Below are positions 35,432 through 45,600 of a DNA stretch of 64,000 bases, one piece after another. The DNA is from Calothrix sp. NIES-2100 (GTDB taxonomy: Bacteria > Cyanobacteriota > Cyanobacteriia > Cyanobacteriales > Nostocaceae), in the NCBI RefSeq assembly GCF_002368195.1, contig NZ_AP018178.1, positions 186,001-250,000 on the forward strand. The letters are read 5' to 3'. The notes under the pieces are model-generated. The model was not told the DNA's origin and searched no databases. It was given only the letters and a program-made list of their open reading frames with translations. Within the stretch, counting starts at the first letter, position 1; each line of letters starts with the position of its first letter. Both the position numbers and the translations under genes were made by a program.

Positions 35432-36451
35432 CTAGCGGAACATACTACTTACTGAAGTATCTTCGTGAATCCGCCAGATGGTTTCTCCGAGTAGATTAGC
35501 CACTGAAAGCACTACGAGTTGCGGAAAACGATTGCTTTCTGGAATGGGAATCGTGTTGGTGACGATTACTTCCTCAAACAAGCCACTAGACAACCGCTCA
35601 ACAGCAGGTGGCGAGAACACTGCATGAGTTGCACAGGCATAGACCTGACGCGCTCCTTCTTCACGTAGCAACCTTGCTCCGGCAGCAATTGTGCCTCCAG
35701 TGTCGATCATATCGTCCACTAAGACTGCTGTTTTACCCCTCACATCACCAATTACATTTAATACTTCGGCGATATTGTGAGCCTGACGACGTTTATCAAT
35801 AATCGCCAACGGAGCATCACCCAGCTTTTTGGCAAATGCTCTGGCTCTGGCTACACCGCCAACATCAGGAGAGACAACTACAAGATCTGATAGCTGTTTA
35901 CTGGCCAGATAATCTAGTAAAACTGGCGAACCATAAACATGATCAAAAGGTATGTCGAAATATCCCTGAATTTGGGCTGAGTGCAAATCCATTGCCAAAA
36001 CACGGTTGGCTCCTGCTTGAGTGATGAGGTTAGCAACCAACTTCGCAGTGATTGATTCTCGTCCTGCTGTTTTGCGATCAGCCCGCGCATAGCCATAGTA
36101 CGGAATTACTGCTGTCACCTGGCGAGCAGAAGCTCGACGACAGGCATCAATCATAATCAGCAATTCCATTAAATGATCGTTAACGGGCTGACAGGATGGC
36201 TGGATGAGATAGACATCACAACCCCGGATAGACTCCTGGATTTGGATATAGAGTTCGCCGTCCGCAAACCTTTTACGGATCATTGGACCTAAGTCCATGC
36301 CCAGGTAGCGAGCGACTTCTTGAGACAGTTGTACATTGGCAGAACCAGAAAACAGCCGCAGGCGATTATTTTCAGTTATTCCTGTTGCAGCTGGCTGCAC
36401 TTTAGATAAAGTTGCAGAACTGAGCACAGCAGATCCTCGATGTGCATTCAT
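35432..36451 (-). CDS. prs: Ribose-phosphate pyrophosphokinase
   Basis: 339 residues. Makes PRPP from ribose 5-phosphate and ATP for nucleotide, His and Trp synthesis. Visible marks: FADGELYIQIQESIRG, YYGYARADRK with the catalytic-loop residues, DLHSAQIQGYFDIP, and the PRPP-binding loop VLVDDMIDTGGT. The N-terminal 25 residues are an extension over the E. coli enzyme, as in other cyanobacteria. Start ATG at 36451. Monocistronic. Confidence 0.97.
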   Translation of the reverse strand: MNAHRGSAVLSSATLSKVQPAATGITENNRLRLFSGSANVQLSQEVARYLGMDLGPMIRKRFADGELYIQIQESIRGCDVYLIQPSCQPVNDHLMELLIMIDACRRASARQVTAVIPYYGYARADRKTAGRESITAKLVANLITQAGANRVLAMDLHSAQIQGYFDIPFDHVYGSPVLLDYLASKQLSDLVVVSPDVGGVARARAFAKKLGDAPLAIIDKRRQAHNIAEVLNVIGDVRGKTAVLVDDMIDTGGTIAAGARLLREEGARQVYACATHAVFSPPAVERLSSGLFEEVIVTNTIPIPESNRFPQLVVLSVANLLGETIWRIHEDTSVSSMFR

Positions 36452-37018
36452 GGCAATCTTAACATCAGCAATTTAGCAAATTTAACCGGAATAGTGTAAA
36501 AAAATATCTGTAAAAGTTAAAACATTTCTCCTAAAAATTATGATTTGCAAATTTTTGAGTACGTTTGGTAAACAAACCATTGATAGCTTAACTGAACAAG
36601 CACTCGAATAACTAGAGCCATTATTCGGATTTTTGCTTGCAGTCAGCAAAACCTCACATCTGAGATTTTTTTGGGAGATTGCTACTTATACGCACCTATT
36701 TTGGGAATTAGCTACAAACTTTTTACAGTTTCAGCGCAATTGCTCCGAGATATTATATAGTCGCACACGAATAAATCAACACTTAAGTAAATAACAAGTC
36801 TTATATGATACTGATTTACCGAATTAAAAACAATGGTAGTGATAAATCATACAGCAGCCAGTTGTGAATGCAAAAAGCTTTGTGGATGAGGGAGATGTGG
36901 TTCGACTTCGCGGTAGTTGAGTGTTCGCGTAGCGTCTCGCAGAGAAGTCGAAACTCACCGGGAGATGAGGGGGACAAGGAGGACAAGGGAGACAAGGAGG
37001 ACAAGGGAGATAAATCAG
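36452..37018. other. Intergenic region with low-complexity and dispersed repeats
   Basis: About 570 bases without a gene. 36893-36960 holds a GC-richer block with TTCGACTT/AAGTCGAA inverted ends, like the blocks near 15600 and 20260. 36961-37012 is a purine run of GGACAAGGA-type repeats. The rest is AT-rich and may carry promoters for prs and the kinase. Confidence 0.5.
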
Positions 37019-37133
37019 AAATGCCTAATGCCCAATGCCCAATGCCCAATGCCCAATGCCCCATGCCCAATGCCCAATGCCCAATGCCCAATGCCCAATG
37101 CCCAATGCCCAATACCCCATGCCCAATGCCCCT
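37019..37133. repeat. AATGCCC heptamer tandem repeat (about 15 copies)
   Basis: A nearly perfect run of the heptamer CAATGCC with a few CCATGCC and AATACCC variants. It ends about 14 bases before the kinase ATG at 37147, so it lies in the leader or promoter of that gene. Related GGGCATT runs, the reverse complement, are at 6370 and 54948. Confidence 0.9.
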
Positions 37134-37146
37134 TAATTAAACAATT

Positions 37147-38829
37147 ATGCAACCACCTATTACTGTTGGCACTATCCTGCAAAACCGTTACCGCATGATT
37201 CAAATCCTCGGACAAGGAGGATTTGGCAGAACTTATTTGGCGGAAGATCAGCGGCGATTTAATGAACTTTGCGCGATTAAAGAATTAATTCCGACAACTA
37301 CTGGAACTTCTGTGTGGGAGAAGACACAAGAACTTTTTCACCGAGAAGCGGCAATTTTGTATCAAATTGAACATCCGCAAATACCAAAATTCCGAGAAAG
37401 ATTTGAACAAGATCAGCGTTTATTTTTGGTGGAAGATTATGTTCCAGGTAAGACTTACCGGACTATACTTGCGGAACGCCAAGCTACTGGTCAAACTTTA
37501 ACAGAACCAGAAGTGTTACTGTTGATGCGCTCTTTGTTACCTGTATTGGAGCATATTCACAGTCGGGGAATTATTCACCGAGATATTTCACCAGAGAATA
37601 TTATTTTACGAGATAGTGATGCTAAACCAGTATTAATTGATTTTGGGGTAGTGAAAGAATTAGCAACTCGATTGCAATCTCCCAATAGCACCGCGCCCGT
37701 CACTACTGTGGGGAAATCAGGTTATTCTCCCAGCGAACAAATGCAAACAGGGCAAGCTTACCCTAATAGTGATTTATATGCACTCGCTGTGACTGCGCTC
37801 GTTTTGCTGACTGGTAGAGAACCAAGAGATTTATTTGATGACAATCAACTAACATGGAATTGGCAACAATGGGCGAGAGTTAATCCCCGATTTGCCGAAG
37901 TGATTAATCGGATGTTGAATTATCGACCAAGCGATCGCTACCAAAGTGCAACTGAGGTGATCCAAGCATTGCAAGCGATCGATCAACCCAATGTCCCTAT
38001 CCCCAATAATGTCTCCAATCTCCAAACCCTTGCTGTTGGTGGTCGTCAGCCTCAGCCAGCACCTTCACCTTCACCCAATAAGCCTAGACCAGCAATTCCA
38101 CCCAGCAATAGTAATTCTGTCTTAGATAATCCACTAGCAGTTGGGGCTATTGGCAGTGCTGTAGTTATTTTAGCAGGAGTTGGTTCTTGGGCGTTGGTGA
38201 GTTCTATTCGCAGTCAGTCGCCGCAAACACCACCAGAAACACCACCACAAACTTTCCCTTCACCAGTTGTTTCTGGTGGTACGACATTAACACCCTCACC
38301 GACACCGACTAATGCTGAACCTGTTGTTTTGAGTAAGCGCCTTAATTTTGGAGCATCCAATACAGCTAAAGTAGAAAATACGCTGAAAGAAAATCAAATA
38401 GTTCAGTACAGTTTTTCTGGACAAAAAGGGCAAAGATTAACTGCGGCGCTGGAGCAAGGTAATGGCATTGTTCTAGCAATTTTAGATAGGAATAAACAAC
38501 CCATTGATAATTTGGCTAATCAAGTTACATCCTATGATGGCAAATTACCGCGAACAGGTAGATACACTATTCAATTAAGTCTAGAACCAGGAATTGCCGA
38601 GAGTGATTACACTCTCAATGTTGGATTAGAAAAATCCATCCAGGAGACTCCTACACCTAGCCCCACACCAACTCCCACACCAACTCCCACACCAACTCCT
38701 ACACCAAGCCCCACACCAACTCCCACACCAACTCCCACACCAAGCCCCACACCAAGCCCCACACCCACACCCACTGCCACTGAACAACCAACTAACGTAC
38801 CTAATCCCACTAATAGCCCAGGAACTTAA
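37147..38829 (+). CDS. Membrane Ser/Thr protein kinase with extracytoplasmic PPC-like domain and PT-repeat tail
   Basis: 560 residues. Cytosolic kinase (about 15-275) with GQGGFG, Lys45, HRDISPEN with Asp146 and DFG at 165-167; HRDIS in place of HRDLK is common in cyanobacterial Pkn2-type kinases. A proline linker leads to one membrane helix (about 330-352). The outer part has a beta-rich domain (about 385-495; QIVQYSFSGQKGQRLTAAL, GRYTIQLSL) like pre-peptidase C-terminal domains, then a Pro-Thr repeat (about 500-545). The ligand is unknown; the PT tail looks like a spacer in or through the cell wall. The start lies just after a heptamer repeat. Confidence 0.9.
   Translation: MQPPITVGTILQNRYRMIQILGQGGFGRTYLAEDQRRFNELCAIKELIPTTTGTSVWEKTQELFHREAAILYQIEHPQIPKFRERFEQDQRLFLVEDYVPGKTYRTILAERQATGQTLTEPEVLLLMRSLLPVLEHIHSRGIIHRDISPENIILRDSDAKPVLIDFGVVKELATRLQSPNSTAPVTTVGKSGYSPSEQMQTGQAYPNSDLYALAVTALVLLTGREPRDLFDDNQLTWNWQQWARVNPRFAEVINRMLNYRPSDRYQSATEVIQALQAIDQPNVPIPNNVSNLQTLAVGGRQPQPAPSPSPNKPRPAIPPSNSNSVLDNPLAVGAIGSAVVILAGVGSWALVSSIRSQSPQTPPETPPQTFPSPVVSGGTTLTPSPTPTNAEPVVLSKRLNFGASNTAKVENTLKENQIVQYSFSGQKGQRLTAALEQGNGIVLAILDRNKQPIDNLANQVTSYDGKLPRTGRYTIQLSLEPGIAESDYTLNVGLEKSIQETPTPSPTPTPTPTPTPTPTPSPTPTPTPTPTPSPTPSPTPTPTATEQPTNVPNPTNSPGT
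38647..38775 (+). repeat. 12-base minisatellite coding for PTPT/PSPT
   Basis: Tandem copies of ACCAACTCCCAC and ACCAAGCCCCAC inside the kinase gene encode the Pro-Thr/Ser tail. All copies keep the frame. Copy number likely varies between strains. Confidence 0.85.
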
Positions 38830-39327
38830 ACAGGAATTCCACTGAATACCAAGACATTGTGTTTTTTAAAGATGGCTAAGGAGGCAAAATGTTATTCATG
38901 GTAATCGAGCGATTCAACAATCGCGATCCTTAAAAAATATACCGTCGCTTTCGAGAAAAAGGGCGGATGATGCCTGAAGGTTTAAACTATATAGATAGTT
39001 GGGTTGAAGTCAACTGAAGTATGAAATTACCCCACCCAACCGATGAACGGAAGTCAAAAGTCAAAAATAAATTTCTTGAATGCGTTAATTCCTGAAGGGT
39101 GGGATGGGGCAGAAATTAAGGAAAAACTTAATTTTTTTCGCCCACCTTGGGCGTTAGCGTAGCGGGACGTAGGGCAAGCTTGTACCAATTCTCACTTCAT
39201 CCTTTATCTTTAATAAATGTTAGCTATTAAAATTTACAATAATAAATCAATTGTAAATAAACAGAATTATAAGTATGATGAGCAATTAGTACACAAGCTG
39301 ATAATTGACTTTTCCAGAAACAAATTG
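38830..39327. other. Intergenic region
   Basis: No gene is seen. There is a short block near 39150-39180 (GGGCGTTAGCGTAGCGGGAC) of the dispersed GC-rich type. An ATG at 39217 is in frame with bioD and would extend it by 37 residues. Confidence 0.5.
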
Positions 39328-40038
39328 TTGAACACACTACTAATTACAGGTACTGATACTGAAGCGGGGAAAACTGTTTTAACAACAGCATTAGCAGCCT
39401 ATTGGCAAAAATATTTTCCTGAGCGCAATTGGGGAATTATGAAACCGATTCAATCAGGAGAAGGCGATCGCGAATGGTATCAAAAGCTGTTTTCCCTACA
39501 ACAAACATCTGAAGAAATTACACCGTTGTATTTTCAAGCACCTTTAGCGCCGCCGATCGCCGCCGCCAAGGAAAATCGCCAAGTGGATTTAGCTGTAGTT
39601 TGGCAAGCTCTGTCTAAATTGCGATCGCAGCGGGATTTTGTCCTGGTAGAATCTTTAGGGGGCTTAGGCTCACCCATCACAGATGAATTGACGGTAGCAG
39701 ACTTAGCTGGAGACTGGCATTTACCAACGGTTCTAGTAGTTCCTGTCAGGTTAGGAGCGATCGCGCAAGCAGTGGCTAATGTAGCATTAGCTAGACAAGC
39801 GCGGGTAAATCTCAAAGGAATTGTTCTCAACTGCGTACAACCCCGTTCTGAGGCAGAAATAGCCGACTTAACGCCACAAGATTTGATTCAATCACTCACC
39901 AATACCCCAGTTTTAGGTTGCTTACCCCATTTAGATAACCTCGCTGACTTAGACAAATTAGCCCAAGTTGCGTCAAATTTAGATTTAGGAATCATTCCAG
40001 AAATCAACAAAATCTCAAGAGTAAAAGACAAAGACTAA
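39328..40038 (+). CDS. bioD: Dethiobiotin synthase
   Basis: 236 residues from the TTG at 39328, giving NTLLITGTDTEAGKT at the N-terminus as in relatives; an ATG at 39217 would add 37 residues of non-conserved sequence. The enzyme closes the ureido ring of dethiobiotin using CO2 and ATP in biotin synthesis. P-loop GTDTEAGKT, KPIQSG, VESLGGLGSPI and LNCVQPR are visible. No other bio genes adjoin. Confidence 0.92.
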   Translation: MNTLLITGTDTEAGKTVLTTALAAYWQKYFPERNWGIMKPIQSGEGDREWYQKLFSLQQTSEEITPLYFQAPLAPPIAAAKENRQVDLAVVWQALSKLRSQRDFVLVESLGGLGSPITDELTVADLAGDWHLPTVLVVPVRLGAIAQAVANVALARQARVNLKGIVLNCVQPRSEAEIADLTPQDLIQSLTNTPVLGCLPHLDNLADLDKLAQVASNLDLGIIPEINKISRVKDKD

Positions 40039-40073
40039 AAAATCACGTTAATAATAAAGTTATGTAAGTTCAT

Positions 40074-40107
40074 CTTTCATCCTTCATCCTTCATCCTTCA
40101 TCCTTCA
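40074..40107. repeat. TTCATCC heptamer tandem repeat
   Basis: About five copies of the heptamer TTCATCC end two bases before the ATG of the amidohydrolase gene, where a ribosome binding site would be expected. Single copies occur near 2333-2360. Confidence 0.85.
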
Positions 40108-40108
40108 G

Positions 40109-41326
40109 ATGGTTTCCACCTTCCCAAATCCTGCGTCTGTTGACTTATCTCATGTCCGACTCTCGATCCGTTCATTGCTTCCGCAACTGGTAGAATGGCG
40201 GCGGCGACTACATCAAAAACCAGAGTTGGGTTTTAAAGAAAAACTCACAGCTGAGTTTATCGCACAGAAGTTGCAAGAATGGGGAATTGAGCATCAAACT
40301 GGTATTGCCCAAACTGGAATTGTGGCGATTATCAAAGGTAACAAACTCAGCAATGGTAAGGTTTTGGCAATTCGGGCTGATATGGATGCTTTGCCAATTC
40401 AAGAACTCAACCAAGTGGCTTATTGTTCCCAGCATGATGGCGTAATGCACGCTTGTGGACATGACGGACATACTGCGATCGCCCTAGGTACAGCTTACTA
40501 TCTCCAGCAGCATCGCGACGATTTTGCTGGCACTGTAAAAATTATCTTCCAGCCAGCAGAAGAAGGGCCAGGAGGTGCAAAACCGATGATTGAGGCTGGG
40601 GTACTGAAAAACCCCGATGTCGATGCAATTATTGGCTTACACCTGTGGAATAACCTAGGCTTGGGAACAGTCGGCGTTCGGCCTGGAGCGTTAATGGCAG
40701 CTGTAGAATTATTCAACTGCACAATTTTCGGCAAAGGTGGACATGGGGCAATACCACATCAAACTGTGGATTCGATTGTCGTTGCCGCCCAAATTGTCAA
40801 CGCTTTGCAAACAATCGTAGCACGAAACGTGAATCCCATTGATTCAGCAGTGGTAACTGTAGGTGCGCTTCATGCGGGTACAGCACATAATGTGATTGCT
40901 GACACAGCAAATATGAAAGGCACAGTCAGGTATTTTAACCCAGCTTTTGCAGGTTATTTTCACCAGCGGATTGAGCAGATAATTGCCGGAGTGTGCCAGA
41001 GTCATGGCGCAAGTTATGACTTAGAATATGTGTCACTTTATCCCCCAGTAATTAATGATGCAGGCATTGCAGAATTAGTGCGATCACTAGCACAAGAAGT
41101 GGTAGAAACGCCGATGGGAATTGTGCCAGAATGCCAAACTATGGGCGGTGAAGATATGTCATTTTTCTTGCAAGAAGTTCCTGGGTGTTATTTCTTTTTA
41201 GGTTCTGCCAATCCCGCCAAAGATTTGGCTTATCCTCATCATCATCCCCGGTTTGATTTTGATGAAACTGCATTACCAATGGGTGTGGAAATATTTATTA
41301 GGTGTGTGGAGAAGTTTTTAAATTAA
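40109..41326 (+). CDS. M20 family amidohydrolase (N-acyl amino acid / hippurate hydrolase type)
   Basis: 405 residues. A di-metal peptidase-fold enzyme that removes acyl groups from amino acids. Marks: RRRLHQKPELGFKE, RADMDALPIQE, HACGHDGHTA (Cys and His ligands), QPAEEGPGGAKPMI, GKGGHGAIPHQTVDSI (dimerisation domain) and the last His ligand in AYPHHHPRFDFDE. Related to IAA-amino acid hydrolases of plants and cyanobacteria. Exact substrate cannot be told. The start follows a heptamer repeat with no Shine-Dalgarno. Confidence 0.93.
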   Translation: MVSTFPNPASVDLSHVRLSIRSLLPQLVEWRRRLHQKPELGFKEKLTAEFIAQKLQEWGIEHQTGIAQTGIVAIIKGNKLSNGKVLAIRADMDALPIQELNQVAYCSQHDGVMHACGHDGHTAIALGTAYYLQQHRDDFAGTVKIIFQPAEEGPGGAKPMIEAGVLKNPDVDAIIGLHLWNNLGLGTVGVRPGALMAAVELFNCTIFGKGGHGAIPHQTVDSIVVAAQIVNALQTIVARNVNPIDSAVVTVGALHAGTAHNVIADTANMKGTVRYFNPAFAGYFHQRIEQIIAGVCQSHGASYDLEYVSLYPPVINDAGIAELVRSLAQEVVETPMGIVPECQTMGGEDMSFFLQEVPGCYFFLGSANPAKDLAYPHHHPRFDFDETALPMGVEIFIRCVEKFLN

Positions 41327-41357
41327 TTTAGTGGAATAGCTGCATTTTTAGGGAAAG

Positions 41358-41440
41358 CGATGCCTGGGTTGGGCTGCGCCAACATACTTGATTATGTATG
41401 AGATTGTCCAAGCGATGCCTGCGGCGGGCTACGCCAACGC
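41358..41440. repeat. GCGATGCCTG...GGGCTRCGCCAACGC dispersed repeat, two copies
   Basis: The element reads GCGATGCCTG, a variable GC-rich core, then GGGCTGCGCCAAC or GGGCTACGCCAAC. Two copies lie here; others are at about 57278, 58049, 58293, 58939 and 58992. Inverted-repeat character is weak; the family is common in Nostoc genomes. Confidence 0.8.
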
Positions 41441-41452
41441 TCTTACTTATCC

Positions 41453-42379
41453 TCAATTTTCATGGGCAATCAACCAGTTTTCTAAGTCGGCGATCATGCT
41501 AAAATCTAACAAAGCTTCACCCAAATCTTCTAACTGAGGGGTTGATAGCTGTTGAATCCGATCCTGTAACTGGGGAGTTAACGCACCGACACGACGATTG
41601 AGTTGTCGCAGAACCATCGTACATGCTTCTAATTGTTTTCCCTGTTCTCGTCCTTCTTCCCTTCCTCGACGTTGCCAACTTGTGACAATCTCCATAACTT
41701 CTTCCTCCTGTGCTGGTTCAATGGTAGCAAGTTGTGATTGGAAAATGGCTTCTTCCAGGGTGTTTAATTCTAGGTAAACATCGACAAATTGGGAAATTAG
41801 CTCAATTTGTGCGGGATTTAGTCCCAAACTCACAAGTAACTGTAATGACAATAATTTCACGGTGGGACGTTCTTGTTTGTCCATCCGCATTTTTGATATT
41901 AAAGCACTTGCAACTGGATTGGGTGTATTGACAAAATCCCGCCAATTAAATTGGTTTAATTGAATTACCCTGTAGTTAAATTCTAGGACTTTCCAACCGG
42001 GAAACTCAACGGTGTAAATGTTTGGTTCGCGGGTTAGGGGTGAGTCGTGGGAATATAAGACAATCGGGTAAATTGGCAAAGCATATTTTTCGTGGAGACG
42101 TGCAAAATAGGTAAACATCCGCGCATTAAAATCAGATTCACTGGATGATTGATGTTCGGTATGGATGATAAATAATGAATCTCGATCACAAAAAGATGCG
42201 CGGACAACTAAATCAACGATTTTCTTGGTTCCCACAGTGATATCTGTAAATACCTCTTGGGGTATAAATTCGATACTGTCGCGTTCCCAATAGTTAGTGA
42301 TATCGGGGAAAAATAGCTCGATGAACTCAGGAAAGAAGTTTTCTAAAAGCTTTTTAAATAATTGGTCATGGTCAATCAT
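41453..42379 (-). CDS. Rpn-type (DUF4351) PD-(D/E)XK nuclease-like protein
   Basis: 308 residues. N-terminal part (MIDHDQLFKKLLENFFPEFIELFFP) is typical of Rpn/transposase_31-like proteins; the nuclease core is KIVDLVVRASF then FIIHTEHQS, giving the D...ExQ pattern. The C-terminal 60 residues match DUF4351 (VLRQLNRRVGALTPQLQ, LSTPQLEDLGEALLDF). These proteins are multi-copy in cyanobacteria; E. coli Rpn proteins promote recombination and have nuclease activity. No transposon ends are seen. Confidence 0.85.
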   Translation of the reverse strand: MIDHDQLFKKLLENFFPEFIELFFPDITNYWERDSIEFIPQEVFTDITVGTKKIVDLVVRASFCDRDSLFIIHTEHQSSSESDFNARMFTYFARLHEKYALPIYPIVLYSHDSPLTREPNIYTVEFPGWKVLEFNYRVIQLNQFNWRDFVNTPNPVASALISKMRMDKQERPTVKLLSLQLLVSLGLNPAQIELISQFVDVYLELNTLEEAIFQSQLATIEPAQEEEVMEIVTSWQRRGREEGREQGKQLEACTMVLRQLNRRVGALTPQLQDRIQQLSTPQLEDLGEALLDFSMIADLENWLIAHEN

Positions 42380-42410
42380 GAAATGATATTACAGGGTTTT
42401 GGTAAACAAG

Positions 42411-42606
42411 AGCGATCGCACTTTCATCCACCATCACACAAAGGCGATCACGCTCTGGGTAATGACAAAGGCGATCGCAGTTGAATATGTATGAGAATGG
42501 AAAGCGATCGCACTGTGGGTAGTCCTAAAGGCGATCGCACTTGATTATGTATGAAAATGGAAAGGCGATCGCATTGTAGGTAGTGATAAAGGCGATCGCA
42601 GTTCAT
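42411..42606. repeat. HIP1-bearing tandem repeat array downstream of giant gene 1
   Basis: A unit of about 60 bp (AAAGGCGATCGCA, TTGAATATGTATGAGAATGG, AAAGCGATCGCACTGTGGGTAGT) is repeated from 42468 with a near-copy from 42528 and a partial third. Six GCGATCGC octamers and one near-match (GCGATCAC, 42444-42451) lie within 200 bases. A related unit lies at 59036-59110 downstream of the second giant gene. Confidence 0.85.
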
Positions 42607-42622
42607 CTATGACATGAAAAAA

Positions 42623-45600
42623 TTAAACGAAAGTGTCATTCCAAACACCACCTATACTATCTAGGAATCCACTATCGATTGAATAAAGCCATGTATATTC
42701 ACGAGATTCACCAGATACAGCAAAGTTTTTTGCATAGCCTGCTTTATGAAGTTCGTTGATTGCTTCTAAAATCCAACCTGCCCATGAATCGTTCTCAAAA
42801 TCATATATGTCAGCAACGTAAAATTTCACGTTGATACTGATTATATTGGAAGAAACCTTTGTAAATCCTGCACTATATCTGTAACTAAAACCTCCAAGAG
42901 CTTCAGACCAATTTCCTCCATCATCCCACAGATCAAAGTGTCCTACCGCATTTCCCCATTGTTGTTCTAGATTTCCACCAGAATAATCTGATGCAATATA
43001 AGACTTACTTCTTTGAACTGCATCTTTAATAGCATTCTGAAATAGAATTTCTCTAAAGTTTCCAGATTCCCGAATTAATTCATCTATTGAGACACTTGAG
43101 CCAGCGTTTGCATACCATGTGTCACCATTGTTATCCAAAAAATGGCGAAGTAATTGAGCTGCATCATCCCAACCCCAACTATCCCAAGTATTTGCCAGTC
43201 CATATAAAGAAATCTTAAGTCCGCTTAATCGAGCTTTTTTAATAAAGTCTAAATCCCAAGGTTTCTCAGACTCATAACCTTGTTTAGCTCTCTCAATAAA
43301 ATTCGCGACTTGATTATAAGGAGTAGAATCTCCATTGTAATAACCTTTATCGGGATTACCACTACCTGGATTACCACTAATCGGCTCTTGTATAGGTGGA
43401 TTCACAGAAGGATTATCAACAGGATTATTGATCCTAGGAGTTGAAGGATTAGAAACAATCGGACGAGAAGTATCCGTACCCGCAGGGAAATAAACTACAG
43501 TACCCGCTTGTAATTGTCGCGCTTCTGCATCACTAAACTGCGTACCATTTTGCTTCAAAATCGAAGTCCAGCGAGTACCATTACCCAAATAACGCTGTGC
43601 AACATCCCAAAGGGTGTCACCGGACTGAATTACATAACTGGGTAAATTGACAACAGGAGAAGCGCCAACTGGTTTACTAGTATTAGTATTGGGTGGGAAA
43701 TAAACTATCGTACCAATTTGTAGCCTTCTGGCTTCTGCTTCCGTAAAGCTTGTACCATTAGCTTTTAAAATCGAAGTCCATTTTGCACCACTTCCCATAT
43801 ATTGAGAAGCAATATCCCAAAGTGTGTCACCCGATTTGATAATATAACTTGGCAGGTTTGCCACGGGGCTGACACTTGCAGTATTCTCTGTATTCGCTTG
43901 GGGAATATAAACTACTGCACCAATTTGTAAATACCGTGCTTGTTCAGAAGTATAGGTTGAACCATCCCCCCGTTGAATTGTTGTCCAGCGCGTACCATCC
44001 CCTAAGAAACTTTGAGCAATACCCCAAAGCGTATCATTGGGTTGTACTGTGTAAGAAATACGATTAGGTAAAGCAGGGGTGCTAGTTCCTTTCGGGATAT
44101 AAACTACTGCACCAATTTGTAAATACTTTGCTTGTTCAGAGGTATAGGTAGATCCATCCGCCCGTTGAATCTGAGTCCATTTACTTCCATCGCCGTAGTA
44201 GCTTTGTGCAATACCCCAAAGCGTATCATTGGGTTTTACTGTGTAAGTATCGCGTACTGGAGTTGGGGCTGGTAATGCAGGAGGCGTATAAACAGGGGCT
44301 TGAACAATCCGATCCCACCAGATTTTGGAAATAGCTAAACCACCAAATTCTCGATATTCAACTTGAATCTTGTGATCGCCTTTCGTTAAGAACCGATCCA
44401 CACTATAATTAACCGCATTTCGACCATTCCAAGTATCGTGGATTAATTGATCGTCAATCCAAATTTTCATTCCATCATCGACACTATTACTGAAGCGATA
44501 ATTATCCTCTTCAAAATTAAATACCCCTATCCAACGTGCCGAGAAATTATCATTATTCACACCATTTCCTGGACTACCTGAACCCCAATCATATCTAAGA
44601 CTTGCTTCAGCAGGGTTAGTAAATACAGGAGTTCCACTTAAATCGGTATTATTGAAATATTGACCAGTCCATAGTCCTGTTGCACCAACCTTTTCCCACC
44701 ATGTTTTAACAGCAGCATCCCCACCATTTTCGTAGTATTCCACCTTCACCTTATGTTGTCCTGCGGTGAGATAACGATTAGCCCCATAGGCAGCAAAACC
44801 CTGATCCTTCCATCCATTCACAACCAGCTGATCGTCTACCCAAATTCTGATTCCATCGTCTGCATTAGCGCGGAATAAATAGTTACCTTCATCGAACTGG
44901 AAAACTCCTGCCCAACGCGCGGAGAAGCCATCATTTCCTACACCATTACCAGGCCCACCTACACCCCAAAAGTAATCAATTTTGCTGCCTAATTCATTGT
45001 ATAAAGGCTGAGAAACGATATTATTACTAAGTGCTTTGATTGGAGTAATACTTTCGCCTTCGGCACGGGTAAAAGTAGGATTACCACTTAAATCACGGTT
45101 GTTGAAATATTCAGCATTCCATTGTCCAGTTTGGGTGCTTTGCTCCCACCAAACATTAGTAATAGCATCTGCACCATTTTCGTAATATTCAACTTTAATT
45201 CGATGTAATCCGTCACTCAAAAAACGATTAAATCCATAATTTGTTGCGCCTTGATCCTTCCAAGCATCAATTACTAAATTGTCATCAATCCATAAACGGA
45301 CACCATCATCAGCAATGGCACGGAAGAAATAAGATCCTGCTGCAAAATTGTATAATCCTGTCCAACGCGCTGAGAAATTATCATTTGCTACGCCATTACC
45401 AGGGCCACCCGTTCCCCATTGATGGTAAATTCGATCTTCAACCTGTTTAAAACTAGGATTACCACTCAAAGAACGGTTATTGAAATACTCTGCTTGGAAC
45501 GTATTAATCGGCAAAACACCCGTTTGCCAATCATTTAAATCTCTTAAGCGTTCCCAACGCAAATTATGAATAGCATTGCCACCATGCTCAAAATATTCAA

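Noticed and set aside
36816..37215. Open frames on both strands over the AATGCCC repeats
   Set aside because: A heptamer repeat stays open in several frames; the predicted peptides are simple repeats such as GIGHWAL.
38607..38810. Gly-Val repeat frame opposite the kinase tail
   Set aside because: It is the antisense of the Pro-Thr minisatellite of the kinase gene.
41453..42379. Insertion sequence transposase
   Set aside because: The protein is of the Rpn/DUF4351 type; no terminal inverted repeats or target duplication are visible around it.
42411..42606. CRISPR-like array (repeats with about 20-30 bases between HIP1 sites)
   Set aside because: The repeated words are HIP1 octamers and the stretches between them are themselves repeated, not unique spacers; no cas genes are near.
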